This document shows, piece by piece, positions 39,231 to 48,404 of a stretch of 64,000 bases of DNA (position 1 is the first letter of the stretch; the number at the start of each line of letters is the position of its first letter). The notes beneath the pieces are model-generated. The model made no database searches, was not told where the DNA came from, and was given only the letters and a program-made list of their open reading frames with translations. The translations under genes and the position numbers were made by a program. The stretch is from Cohnella rhizosphaerae (GTDB lineage: Bacteria; Bacillota; Bacilli; Paenibacillales; Paenibacillaceae): contig NZ_JAPDIA010000007.1 in NCBI RefSeq assembly GCF_029525575.1, forward strand, positions 1,054,001-1,118,000, written 5' to 3'.

Positions 39231-39355
39231 TCTGTTTTATAGCGTTTTCACGATTGTTTTCAAAGTTAACAGAATATTCGAAAGAATCCGTGGATTGCTT
39301 TGGATTTGACACCGCGGGTATGTTAAAATGAAGTCAGCAAAGGAGGATGCAGCAT

Positions 39356-39922
39356 ATGAAATATAATATTCGTGGTCAGCGTATGGAAGTCACACCGGCT
39401 CTTCGGGATTACGTCGAGAAGAAGCTTGCCAGGCTGGAACGGTATTTTGAAGCGCCTCCCCAAACCGACGGCAACGTGACGCTAAGCGTGACGAAGGGCA
39501 GCAATGCCGTCGAGGTCACCCTTCCGCTCCAGGGGTTGCTGCTCCGGGCAGAAGAAAAAAGCAACGATATGTATGCGTCGATCGACTTGGTCGTCGACAA
39601 GCTTGAGCGCCAAATCCGCAAGCATAAAACGAAAGTGAACCGCAAGATTCGTCAGACTGCTGGGGCGAAGGGCGTATTCAAGGAAGAGAACGCAAGCTCC
39701 AACGCGACGGCGACGCTCGTACGCGATGATGAGGACGAGAAGTTCGAAGTAGTCCGTACGAAGCGCTTCTTATCTCCACCCATGGCCGTCGAAGATGCAA
39801 TCCTGGAGATGAACTTGATCGGCCATGATTTCTTCGTTTTCGCCAATGCGGAGACCAAGGAGACGAACGTCGTGTATCGCCGGGACGACGGTACTTACGG
39901 GTTGATTGAGTCGGCTGTCTGA
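39356..39922 (+). CDS. hpf: Ribosome hibernation promoting factor, long form
   Basis: A 188-residue long-form HPF: N-terminal ribosome-binding domain (KYNIRGQRMEVTPALRDYVE) and C-terminal dimerisation domain (VVRTKRFLSPPMAVEDAILE). It pairs 70S ribosomes into inactive 100S dimers in stationary phase. ATG 39356 follows AAAGGAGGATG. Its position before secA-prfB is the same as yvyD in B. subtilis, where it directly follows fliT. Confidence 0.95.
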   Translation: MKYNIRGQRMEVTPALRDYVEKKLARLERYFEAPPQTDGNVTLSVTKGSNAVEVTLPLQGLLLRAEEKSNDMYASIDLVVDKLERQIRKHKTKVNRKIRQTAGAKGVFKEENASSNATATLVRDDEDEKFEVVRTKRFLSPPMAVEDAILEMNLIGHDFFVFANAETKETNVVYRRDDGTYGLIESAV

Positions 39923-39956
39923 CTCTCTTAAACGATAATTTCAAATCACAAACCTA

Positions 39957-39991
39957 GCCCTCTTTTCCGATAAAAAGGAAAGAGGGCTTTT
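39957..39991 (+). terminator. Terminator of hpf
   Basis: GCCCTCTTTTCC (39957-39968) pairs with GGAAAGAGGGC (39977-39987) with one unpaired base, followed by TTTT. Confidence 0.92.
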
Positions 39992-40034
39992 AGATAGGCA
40001 GCCCTACAGCAGGAGAAGGCGGGGCGGCATTATT

Positions 40035-41400
40035 TTGAAAGTACAATATCTAAAAAGCGCTTCGGTGCTCGTGGAGCATGAAGGCGTTCGCGTATTATGC
40101 GATCCGTGGCTGACGGATGGCATTTATTATGGCAGCTGGTATCACTACCCCCCGCTAGAGATAACGCCCGAAGATTTTTCGGACGTAGATTATATTTATA
40201 TCTCCCACGTGCATCCCGATCATTTGGATCCGGAGACGCTTCGCCGATTGCCGGACCATATTCCTGTGCTGATCGCCAACTACAAAGACCGTTTTGTGCA
40301 TCGAATTCTAAAACAGTGCGGCTTCGAGCAAATTATCGAGCTGCAGGGGCATCACCCCTATCGTTTAGCCGACGATTTTTATATTGAAGTGCTGGGCGCG
40401 GACTTCTGCGATCCGGCGCTATGCGGACATGCCTTCGCCTGTCAGCCTGAACCGGATCGGGTCACGTATGCTTTGGATACGCTCGCTATTTTCAGTGGGG
40501 GCGGAAAAGTCGTCGTCAATACGAATGATTGTCCGTTCGGATTAACGGCATCGGCTTGCAAATACATTTTGAATCATTACGGAAAAGTGGATTTTTTTGC
40601 TCGTCGGTTATGCAGGGGCAGGACCTTATCCGCAGTGCTTCGAACATCAGGACGAAGAAGCCCTTTTGCGAAAAGGGGAGCTAAAGAAACGCCAATTCAT
40701 TAGGCAATGCGCGGATTATCTGGAGGCGCTTCGCCCGACTTATTTTCTGCCATTCGCGGGTCAGTATACGCTGGGCGGCAAGCTTTGGCGTTTAAATCGT
40801 TATAGGGGCGTGCCAGAGCTAGAAGACTTGGAGCCTTTGTTCGCTTCGGAGCGAAGCGCACGCGGGATTGAATCCGAGATGGTGCTGCTGAATTCCCGGG
40901 AGTGGTTCGATCTAAGGGAAGGCGCCGCTTCTTCTCCTTACCGGCCTATCTCAATGGCGGACAAGCTTGCTTATATTGAAAGAGAACTAAGTGGAAGACG
41001 TTACGTATACGAGTCGGATGCTCCATGTCCGAGCGATGAGCTGCTAATGGAGCTTCGGGAGGCACAACGTCATATGATCGGTCAGATGGCGATGCGGGGA
41101 ATACGACCCAGACTGCATGATTGGAACGTGTATTTGGACGTAGGTGACCAGGATGAGGTTTTCCACGTGCCGCTAACCGAGGGCGAGGTTGCCCGTATTC
41201 CTATTCACGATATCGCGGAGCCGTGTTTGGCGGTTCGGCTAGATGCAAGACTGCTGAAGCGAATGCTTGAACGCAAGGCGCATTGGAACAATGCGGAAAT
41301 CGGATCCCACTTGCGTTTTAATCGCGCGCCGGACGTTTTCGACAGGCCTTTGTTTACCGCGTTGTGCTATCTTCATCTTCCGTCATCCGTTAAAGGTTGA
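40035..41400 (+). CDS. Metallo-beta-lactamase-fold hydrolase
   Basis: About 454 residues. N-terminal MBL-fold domain with VLCDPWLTDG, the metal motif YISHVHPDHLD near residues 56-66 and VNTNDCPFGL. The C-terminal half has no motif I recognise. The layout recalls the MBL part of CMP-N-acetylneuraminate hydroxylase-like and UlaG-like proteins, so a sugar substrate is possible, but no Rieske ligands are seen. T7 at 40592-40598 should be T6 (VDFLLVGYAGAG). Start TTG 40035. It is inserted between hpf and secA, which are adjacent in related genomes. Confidence 0.75.
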
Positions 41401-41486
41401 GCAAACGCCGCTTTCCTTGCCCCCCTCTCGCCAAACTGCTAAAATAAATAGATACGGTCATCCCGCATAAGGGGAAGGGGTATCAT

Positions 41487-44003
41487 ATGCTCGGAATAGT
41501 GAAGAAGATATTCGGAGACGCCAACGAGCGCGAAGTGAAGCGGCTGTCCAAGACGGTCGACGAGATCAACGAGCTGGAGTCTTCGGTTAAAGGGCTAAGC
41601 GACGAACAGCTTCGTGCCAAGACGGACGAGTTCCGCAATCGCCTGAATAATGAGAATTTTGAATTGGACGATATTTTGCCGGAGGCGTTCGCGGTCGTAC
41701 GCGAGGCTGCGATGCGGGTGCTGGGGCAGCGCCACTACGACGTCCAGTTGATGGGCGGCATGGTGCTGCACAGCGGCAAGATCGCGGAGATGAAGACGGG
41801 CGAAGGCAAGACGCTCGTCGGCACGCTCGCGGTCTATTTGAACGCGCTCGCCGGCAAGGGCGTTCACGTCGTCACGGTCAACGATTATCTGGCGCAACGG
41901 GACAGTCAAATGATGGGCCAAGTTTACAATTTCCTGGGCATGACGGTGGGCTGCAACCTGCATGGTCTATCTCATGAGGAAAAGCAGGCGGCTTACGCGT
42001 GCGACATCACGTACGGCACGAACAACGAGTTCGGCTTCGACTATCTGCGCGACAATATGGTGCTGTACAAGGAGCAGATGGTTCAGCGTCCGCTCTATTA
42101 CGCCATCATCGACGAAGTCGACTCCATCCTGATCGACGAAGCGCGTACGCCGCTGATCATCTCCGGCCAGGCGCAGAAGTCGACGCAGATGTACTATCAG
42201 GCGGACCGCGTGGCGAGCCGGCTGACCGAGACCGAGGACTTCACGATCGACGTGAAAATGCGGAGCATCGCGCTGACGGAGACCGGCGTGACGAAGGTGG
42301 AGCAGGCGTTCGATATCGAGAACCTGTTCGCGCACGAGCATGTGCTGATCAATCACCACGTGAACCAGGCGCTGCGCGCGCGCTTCATTATGAAGCGCGA
42401 CGTGGACTACGTCGTTCAGGAAGAAGAAGTCGTCATCGTCGACGAGTTCACGGGCCGCTTGATGGCCGGACGCCGCTACAGCGACGGTCTGCACCAGGCG
42501 ATCGAAGCGAAGGAAGGCCTGAACGTTCAGAACGAGAGCATGACGCTCGCGACGATCACGTTCCAGAACTACTTCCGGATGTACCGCAAGCTGGCCGGTA
42601 TGACCGGTACGGCGAAGACGGAGGAAGAGGAGTTCAAGCGGATCTACGGCCTCGAGGTCGTGCAGATCCCGACGAACCGTACCAATATTCGCAAGGACAT
42701 CCCGGACGTCGTCTACAAGACGGAGAACAGCAAGTTCCGAGCCGTCGTCGAGGAGATCGTGAAGCGTCACCAGACGGGGCAGCCGGTGCTGGTCGGTACG
42801 GTATCGATCGAGAACTCGGAGCGCGTGTCGGAAATGCTGAAAAAGAAAGGCATCAAGCATCAGGTGCTGAACGCCAAGTACCATGCCGAGGAAGCCGAGA
42901 TTATCGCGAGCGCGGGCCAGCGCGGCACGGTCACGATCGCGACGAACATGGCCGGACGCGGTACGGATATTCTGCTGGGCGAAGGCGTGCCGGATCTCGG
43001 CGGTCTGCACATTATCGGTACCGAGCGGCATGAGAGCCGCCGGATCGACAACCAACTGCGCGGCCGCGCAGGCCGTCAGGGCGACCCGGGCTCCTCGCAG
43101 TTCTACCTGTCGATGGAGGACGAGCTCATGCGCCGTTTCGGCGCGGACAACATCATGGGCATGATGGAGCGTCTCGGCTTCGACGAGGAATCGCCGATCG
43201 AGAGCCGCCTCATCACCCGCGCGATCGAGTCGGCGCAGAAGCGCGTCGAAGGCAGCAACTTCGACGCCCGCCGCGTCGTCCTGCAGTACGACGACGTCAT
43301 CAACCTGCAGCGGGAGAAGATCTATGGCGACCGCCGCCAGATTCTCGGCGCGGAGAAGATCCGCGACGTCGTCATGCCGATGATCAAGTCGGTCGTCGAT
43401 CGCGCGGTAGACAAGCACTGCCCGGGCGACGACGTGCCGGAGGATTGGGATCTCGAAGGTCTCGCAAGCTACGCGCACGCGAACTTCCTGCCGGAAGACC
43501 GCGTGAACAAGGACGAGCTGTGGGGCAAGGAGAAGGAAGAGATCGTCGAACTGCTCATGGCGCGCATCGAGGAGCTGTACAACGAGCGCGAGCAGATGAT
43601 CGGCGAAGAGACGATGCGCGAGTTCGAGAAGGTCGTCGTCCTTCGCGCGGTCGACAGCAAGTGGATGGACCACATCGACGCGATGGACCAGCTGCGTCAA
43701 GGCATCCATCTTCGCGCTTACGGCGGCAACGATCCGCTTCGCGAGTACCAGTTCGAAGGCCACAACATGTTCCTGTCCATGATCGAGCGGATCGAAGAAG
43801 AAGTGACGCTCTACATCATGAAGGCGCAGGTCGAGAGCAACGTGAAGCGCGAAGCCGTCGCCGAAGGCCAAGCCGTCGATACGAAGGCGGAAGCGGGACC
43901 GAAGCGCCCGGCGCGTTCGCCGGAGCAGCGCGTCGGCCGCAATGACCCTTGCCCATGCGGCAGCGGCAAGAAATACAAAATGTGCCACGGTCGCATAGAC
44001 TGA
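41487..44003 (+). CDS. secA: Preprotein translocase ATPase SecA
   Basis: An 838-residue SecA: Walker A in EMKTGEGKTLVGTLAVYLNA near residue 100, TYGTNNEFGFDYLRDNM, DEAD-type IIDEVDSILIDEARTPLIIS, TNMAGRGTDILLGEGV and RGRAGRQGDPGSSQFYLSME in the second motor domain, and the C-terminal zinc segment NDPCPCGSGKKYKMCHG. It drives export through SecYEG. The frame is intact over 2.5 kb, in contrast to many neighbours; it has few long homopolymers. ATG 41487 follows AAGGGGAAGGGG. Confidence 0.98.
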   Translation: MLGIVKKIFGDANEREVKRLSKTVDEINELESSVKGLSDEQLRAKTDEFRNRLNNENFELDDILPEAFAVVREAAMRVLGQRHYDVQLMGGMVLHSGKIAEMKTGEGKTLVGTLAVYLNALAGKGVHVVTVNDYLAQRDSQMMGQVYNFLGMTVGCNLHGLSHEEKQAAYACDITYGTNNEFGFDYLRDNMVLYKEQMVQRPLYYAIIDEVDSILIDEARTPLIISGQAQKSTQMYYQADRVASRLTETEDFTIDVKMRSIALTETGVTKVEQAFDIENLFAHEHVLINHHVNQALRARFIMKRDVDYVVQEEEVVIVDEFTGRLMAGRRYSDGLHQAIEAKEGLNVQNESMTLATITFQNYFRMYRKLAGMTGTAKTEEEEFKRIYGLEVVQIPTNRTNIRKDIPDVVYKTENSKFRAVVEEIVKRHQTGQPVLVGTVSIENSERVSEMLKKKGIKHQVLNAKYHAEEAEIIASAGQRGTVTIATNMAGRGTDILLGEGVPDLGGLHIIGTERHESRRIDNQLRGRAGRQGDPGSSQFYLSMEDELMRRFGADNIMGMMERLGFDEESPIESRLITRAIESAQKRVEGSNFDARRVVLQYDDVINLQREKIYGDRRQILGAEKIRDVVMPMIKSVVDRAVDKHCPGDDVPEDWDLEGLASYAHANFLPEDRVNKDELWGKEKEEIVELLMARIEELYNEREQMIGEETMREFEKVVVLRAVDSKWMDHIDAMDQLRQGIHLRAYGGNDPLREYQFEGHNMFLSMIERIEEEVTLYIMKAQVESNVKREAVAEGQAVDTKAEAGPKRPARSPEQRVGRNDPCPCGSGKKYKMCHGRID

Positions 44004-44150
44004 TCGAAGGCATGGGAGCGGTGCTCCGCCGAGCGGCCCAGCCGGACCGCGCCGGGGAGCATCGCTCTTGCATGTCGGGAGAGCGATTGCGATCGTTGAA
44101 CTTACTTCGGACCGCAAGCCGGCCCGCATTCTACGATGAGGTGATTTTAC

Positions 44151-45283
44151 ATGGCCGTCAATGATTACACAGCCAAGCAAGACCTTCGCGAATCCGCGAA
44201 GCGACTCACGTATCTTAGGGGGTCTCTTTGACTTAGATCTCAAGCAGGAAATGATCGCCAACTTCGAAGAGAAGATGAGCGCGCCGGACTTCTGGGACGA
44301 CAACGAGAAGGCGCAGGGCGTCATCTCCGAGCTGAATGCGATCAAGGGCGTCGTCGAGCAGTATGCGGCGCTCGCGGCCGAGCAGGAGGACCTCGAGGCG
44401 ATGCAGGAGATGCTGGAGGAGGAGTCGGACGCGGATCTCGAAGCCGAATGGGTCGGCAGCGTCAAGTCCCTCGCCAAAAAGGTCGACGACTTCGAGCTGC
44501 AGCTTGCTGCTCAACCAGCCATACGACAAGTCTCATGCGATCTTGGAGCTGCATCCGGGCGCAGGCGGCACGGAGTCCCAGGACTGGGCTTCGATGCTGT
44601 ACCGGATGTACACGCGCTGGGCGGAAAAGCGGGGTTTCAAGGTGGAACTGCTCGACTATCTGCCGGGCGACGAAGCGGGGATCAAGAGCGTTACCATCAT
44701 GGTCCGCGGCTACAATGCCTATGGCTACTTGAAGGCCGAGAAGGGCGTGCACCGGCTCGTGCGCATCTCGCCGTTCGACGCGTCCGGCAGACGCCATACG
44801 TCGTTCGTGTCCTGCGACGTCGTTCCTGAGATTCCGGACGACATCACGATCGAGATTCGTCCCGAGGACCTGCGCGTCGACACGTACCGGGCGAGCGGCG
44901 CCGGCGGCCAGCACATCAACAAGACCGACTCGGCGATCCGGCTCACGCACTTGCCGACCGGCATCGTCGTGGCCTGCCAGACCGAGCGCTCGCAGATCTC
45001 GAACCGCGACCGCGCGATGAAGATGCTCCAATCCAAGCTGTACGAAAAGAAGATTCAGGAGCAGCAGGCCGAGCTGGCCGCCATCCGCGGCGAGCAGCTT
45101 GACATCGCTTGGGGCAGCCAGATCCGCTCGTACGTGTTTCACCCGTACAGCATGGTCAAGGATCATCGCACCGGCGTAGAGACGGGCAACGTGCAGGCGG
45201 TCATGGACGGCGATCTCGATCCGTTCATCGACGGCTACCTGCGCAGCCAGATCAAGACGGATCCGGCGGCGGCGGCGGAATAA
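44151..45283 (+). CDS. prfB: Peptide chain release factor 2 (programmed frameshift)
   Basis: About 376 residues. The first 26 codons end at TGA 44229-44231; a programmed +1 shift continues as DLDLKQEMIANFEEKM. The tripeptide SPF in HRLVRISPFDAS recognises TGA/TAA, and the catalytic GGQ lies in RASGAGGQHINKTDSAIRLT. A second, unprogrammed break occurs at 44502-44505, where GCAGCTTGCTGC should be GCAGCTGCTGC (ELQLLLNQPYDKSHAILE). An essential gene cannot carry a true mid-gene frameshift, which is strong evidence that the extra bases in the window are sequence errors. Confidence 0.95.
44215..44232 (+). other. prfB programmed +1 frameshift site
   Basis: An internal Shine-Dalgarno-like AGGGGG (44217-44222) precedes CTTTGAC (44226-44232) by three bases. 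This is the classical autoregulatory site: when RF2 is scarce the ribosome slips from CTT onto TTT and reads GAC. All elements are in register with ATG 44151. Confidence 0.95.
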
Positions 45284-45506
45284 CCGATCGGCACGCCCCC
45301 CCTTTTCGAATAAAGCATGCGGCAAGTTCCGACACTAATGGCAACGCGAGGCAACGTTTCTTCCGATCGCCGGCTCGGCTCCCCTCAGCGGAGACCGATG
45401 CAGGCTTCCGTTCGAAGTGAACCGATCGCGCCGCCGGGGTGGAGGGACTTGCTTTTTTTTGTATGTCACTACTTGTTCATTCATAAAAGAAAGTGGGCTT
45501 CCTACG

Positions 45507-46455
45507 ATGGAACATGCAAACGAAGCGAATCGCGCGGGGTTTCCGCCTTACTCGGAGCCAAGGCTCAACAAGCGCCGCCGCAAGCCGCGCTCGCCGCTCT
45601 ATCGAAATGCCGTGTCGATGGCGCTTCTGCTCGCGGGCTCCTTTCTCATCGCGGTCAGCTTCAACCTGTTCTTCCTGCCGAACAACATCGCCTCCGGCGG
45701 CGTGTCCGGCATCTCGGTCATCGTCAACTACCTGACCGACATCAAGCCCGCCTACACGCAGTGGACGCTCAACATCCCGCTTTTCCTCGCGGGCCTCGCC
45801 GTCTTCGGCGCTCGCTTCGGCGTCAAGACCGCCGTCGGCTCCGTCGTGCTGCCGCTGTTCGTGCTGCTCACCGCGCACTGGACGCCGCCGACGCACAACC
45901 CGCTGCTCGCCGCCGTCTACGGCGGTCTCGGCGTCGGGATCGGCCTCGGCCTCGTGTTCCGCGGCCAGGCGTCCACGGGCGGCCTCGATACGGCCGCGCA
46001 GATCCTGAACCGCTTCACCGGCCTGCGCCTCGGCCTCGCGGTCGCTACGCTCGACGGCCTCGTCATCCTCTCGGCCGGCATCCTGATCGCGCCCGAAAAC
46101 GCGCTCTACGCCCTCATCGGCCTGTTCGTCACGAGCAAAACGATCGACGTCGTGCAGACAGGACTGCAGACGTCCAAGGCCGCATTCATCGTGACGACGC
46201 AGCCGGAAAAGGTGTCGCAGGCCGTGCTCGTCGATCTGGACCGCGGCCTCACCAAGCTGCAGGGCGAGGGCGGCTACACCGGCCAGCAGCGTCCCGTGCT
46301 CATGACCGTCGTCGGCCAGAACGAAGTGACGCGCCTCAAACTGCTCGTGCAGGACGCCGACCCAGGCGCTTTCGTTATCATTACGAACGCGGCGGAAGTG
46401 CTGGGGGGAGGGGTTTCATGAGCCGCATCCGCCGGGCGGTCGAACCAAAGAATGA
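45507..46455 (+). CDS. YitT family membrane protein (DUF161/DUF2179)
   Basis: About 315 residues: five to six hydrophobic segments (AVSMALLLAGSFLIAVSFNL, ASGGVSGISVIV, LAAVYGGLGVGIGLGLVFRG, GLVILSAGILIAPE) and a C-terminal cytoplasmic DUF2179 domain (AAFIVTTQPEKVSQAVLVDL). The function of the family is poorly known. With G6 at 46403-46408 read as five, the protein ends NAAEVLGEGFHEPHPP and stops at TGA 46455; the GEGF ending is typical of the family. ATG 45507. Confidence 0.85.
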
Positions 46456-46595
46456 CGATGGCGTGAGCGCTAACCGAGAGGGGCGGCATCCGTGCATGAC
46501 CAATGCCGTGGTCGGACAGCACGATCGTCAGCGGCTGCACGGAGCCTGCCGGGTGACTTCCGATCAAGGTGATGTGGGCGAGACGATGATTTTAT

Positions 46596-46985
46596 TTCCA
46601 CTTGAGACAACCTGCCATGATTCGGCACTCGCACCAACGCCATTGTTCCTATTCAAGACTTATTGAGAAGACGCGACGGGTAAAGGACGATCGTGCTCCC
46701 ATTCAGGATTTCCTGCCATGGCGGCGCGCGCGAGGCGGCGCGTTTGTTTCCGCTCGAGACGTCTTGTCAGGACTCGGCGTTCGCGCCGGGGCATTTGATG
46801 CTATCCGAGACCTGTCGAAGACGACGCGAGGGGCGAGACGATGATTTTACTCCTATCCAGGAACTCCAGCCCTGGCGATGAGTGCGAGGCCCCGTATTTG
46901 TTTCCAACAGAGACATCCTGGAATGCCACTGCCGACGTGACAGCGCGATTATTCCTATCCGAGACTTTTGGCGCACAGCATGTGC
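46596..46985 (+). repeat. Intergenic array of about eight degenerate repeats with 51-bp period
   Basis: A motif of the form TTCCnnTCnnGAGAC recurs with its GAC ending near 46608, 46659, 46709, 46760, 46811, 46862 and 46965, i.e. steps of 50-52 bp or a multiple. Alternate copies are more alike, giving a visible superunit near 102-152 bp. The array fills most of the 849-bp gap between the YitT gene and argC. Small ORFs across it read as 17-residue periodic peptides, which the period alone explains. I see no gene here. Confidence 0.7.
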
Positions 46986-47042
46986 CGGAGGAAGCCCTCC
47001 TCCCGTCGCTCAAAAGCCTTGACCACAAACGCGAATCTTTCG

Positions 47043-47071
47043 TTGAATAAATACTCATTCGAATGTATAAT
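47043..47071 (+). promoter_or_regulatory. Promoter with ARG-box-like operator upstream of argC
   Basis: TTGAAT (47043-47048), 17 bases, TATAAT (47066-47071) is a good sigma-A promoter. The spacer reads AAATACTCATTCGAATG, so the whole (TGAATAAATA...CATTCGAATGTATAATG) resembles tandem ARG boxes bound by ArgR/AhrC. A second possible promoter is TAGACA-17-TACAAT at 47192-47220. The leader to argC is about 230 bases and holds a GC-rich stretch but no gene. Confidence 0.6.
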
Positions 47072-47304
47072 GATACACATCGACAACCGGACCCTGCGTG
47101 CCGCCAAGCCGCCGTCCGTCGCGTCCCGCAGCGCCGATTAAGCTGCTGCCTCTTACATAGCCGGGACGCGGCGACGGGGCTTGAATTGTTTTAGACATCC
47201 CCACCGCGATCCGGTACAATGGGAATAGTTTGCCATGAACGGCGGGCGCGCGCCTCTATCGCGATAGCGCGTCCCATTCCTTATACAGCAAGGAGTGTAT
47301 GTAA

Positions 47305-48381
47305 ATGCCATCATCCTCATCGTCATCCCAACCGTCTCAAGTACGCGCGGCCATCGTCGGATCTACCGGCTACGGCGGCGTCGAGCTGATTCGCTTGCTG
47401 GCCGCCCATCCTTACGTGACGGTCGCGTCCGTGATCTCGTCCTCGAATGCGGGCGAGCCGTTCGCGGCCGGCTACCCGCATCTGACGGAGATTCGCACGG
47501 ACATACTGGACGCCGTCGACCCCGAGCTGATCGCGGACAAGGCCGACGTCGTCTTTTTCGCGACGCCGCACGGCGTCAGCACGAAGCTGGCGAGCCAGTT
47601 TCTCGCGGCGGGGCTCAAGGTTATCGATCTGTCCGGCGACTTCCGGCTGAAGAACCGGGACAGCTACGCCCAGTGGTACAAAAAAGAAGCGCCGCAGCAG
47701 GATGAGCTCGAGCGCGCGGTGTTCGGCATGAGCGAGCTGTTCGGCGACGAAGTGCGCGGAGCCGACTTCGTTACCAATCCGGGCTGTTTCCCGACGGCGA
47801 CGACGCTGGGCCTGTATCCGGCGGTCAAGGCCGGCTGGATCGACCCGGACAGCATCATCGTCGACGCCAAGACCGGCGTGTCCGGCTCGGGCCGGGGCCT
47901 CAGCATGGCCGCCCACTTTTCCGAGGTCAACGAGAACTTCAAGGCGTACAAAGTGCATCAGCACCAGCACACGCCGGAGATCGAGCAGACGCTGGCGCGC
48001 GCCGCGGGCGGTCCGGTGACCGTGTCGTTCACGACGCATCTCGTGCCGATGACGCGCGGGATCATGAGCACGATGTACGCGAGCCTGACGGACAAGAGCC
48101 GCACGACGGCCGATTTCCGCGAGCTGTACAATCAGTTTTACGAAGGCCGGCCCTTCGTGCGTGTGCGTCCCGAGGGGACGTATCCGTCGACCAAGGAAGT
48201 GTACGGCTCGAACTATTGCGACATCGGCGTGCTCGTCGACGAGCGGACGAAGCGCCTGACGGTGATCTCCGTCATCGACAACCTCGTCAAGGGCGCGTCG
48301 GGCCAGGCGATTCAGAACTTGAACTTGATGATGGGCTGGGACGAGACGACGGGTCTGACGTTCCTGCCGGTCTATCCATAA
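47305..48381 (+). CDS. argC: N-acetyl-gamma-glutamyl-phosphate reductase
   Basis: A 358-residue ArgC: AAIVGSTGYGGVELIRLLAA NADP-binding start, FVTNPGCFPTATTLG with the catalytic Cys, and VHQHQHTPEIEQ. It reduces N-acetylglutamyl phosphate to the semialdehyde, third step of arginine synthesis. A Ser-rich N-terminal extension of about ten residues precedes the core. First gene of argCJBD, ATG 47305 behind AAGGAGTG. Confidence 0.96.
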   Translation: MPSSSSSSQPSQVRAAIVGSTGYGGVELIRLLAAHPYVTVASVISSSNAGEPFAAGYPHLTEIRTDILDAVDPELIADKADVVFFATPHGVSTKLASQFLAAGLKVIDLSGDFRLKNRDSYAQWYKKEAPQQDELERAVFGMSELFGDEVRGADFVTNPGCFPTATTLGLYPAVKAGWIDPDSIIVDAKTGVSGSGRGLSMAAHFSEVNENFKAYKVHQHQHTPEIEQTLARAAGGPVTVSFTTHLVPMTRGIMSTMYASLTDKSRTTADFRELYNQFYEGRPFVRVRPEGTYPSTKEVYGSNYCDIGVLVDERTKRLTVISVIDNLVKGASGQAIQNLNLMMGWDETTGLTFLPVYP

Positions 48382-48404
48382 CGGACGGGGGGAACGGGAG
48401 CGAC

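Noticed and set aside
39290..39330. SigB promoter (GCTTTG-13-GGGTAT) or sigma-A promoter for hpf
   Set aside because: GGGTAT at 39316-39321 is suggestive, but the -35 match is poor and the TTGACA at 39306 has only 12 bases before an AT-rich -10; not strong enough to list.
9635..40703. Wholesale pseudogene decay of the glycan island
   Set aside because: All lesions are single-base gains in runs, with no in-frame stops from substitutions, no deletions and no insertion sequences, and housekeeping genes show the same lesions.
41967..44477. 836-residue open frame on the minus strand opposite secA
   Set aside because: Shadow frame of a GC-rich gene; composition is Arg/Leu/Val/His-rich with no domain and secA is certain on the plus strand.
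45317..46666. 449-residue frame overlapping the YitT gene
   Set aside because: Arg/Pro-rich shadow frame; the YitT frame has membrane segments and a recognisable C-terminal domain.
46602..47050. Small ORFs between the YitT gene and argC
   Set aside because: They read through the 51-bp repeats in several frames, lack ribosome sites and show only repeat-derived periodicity.
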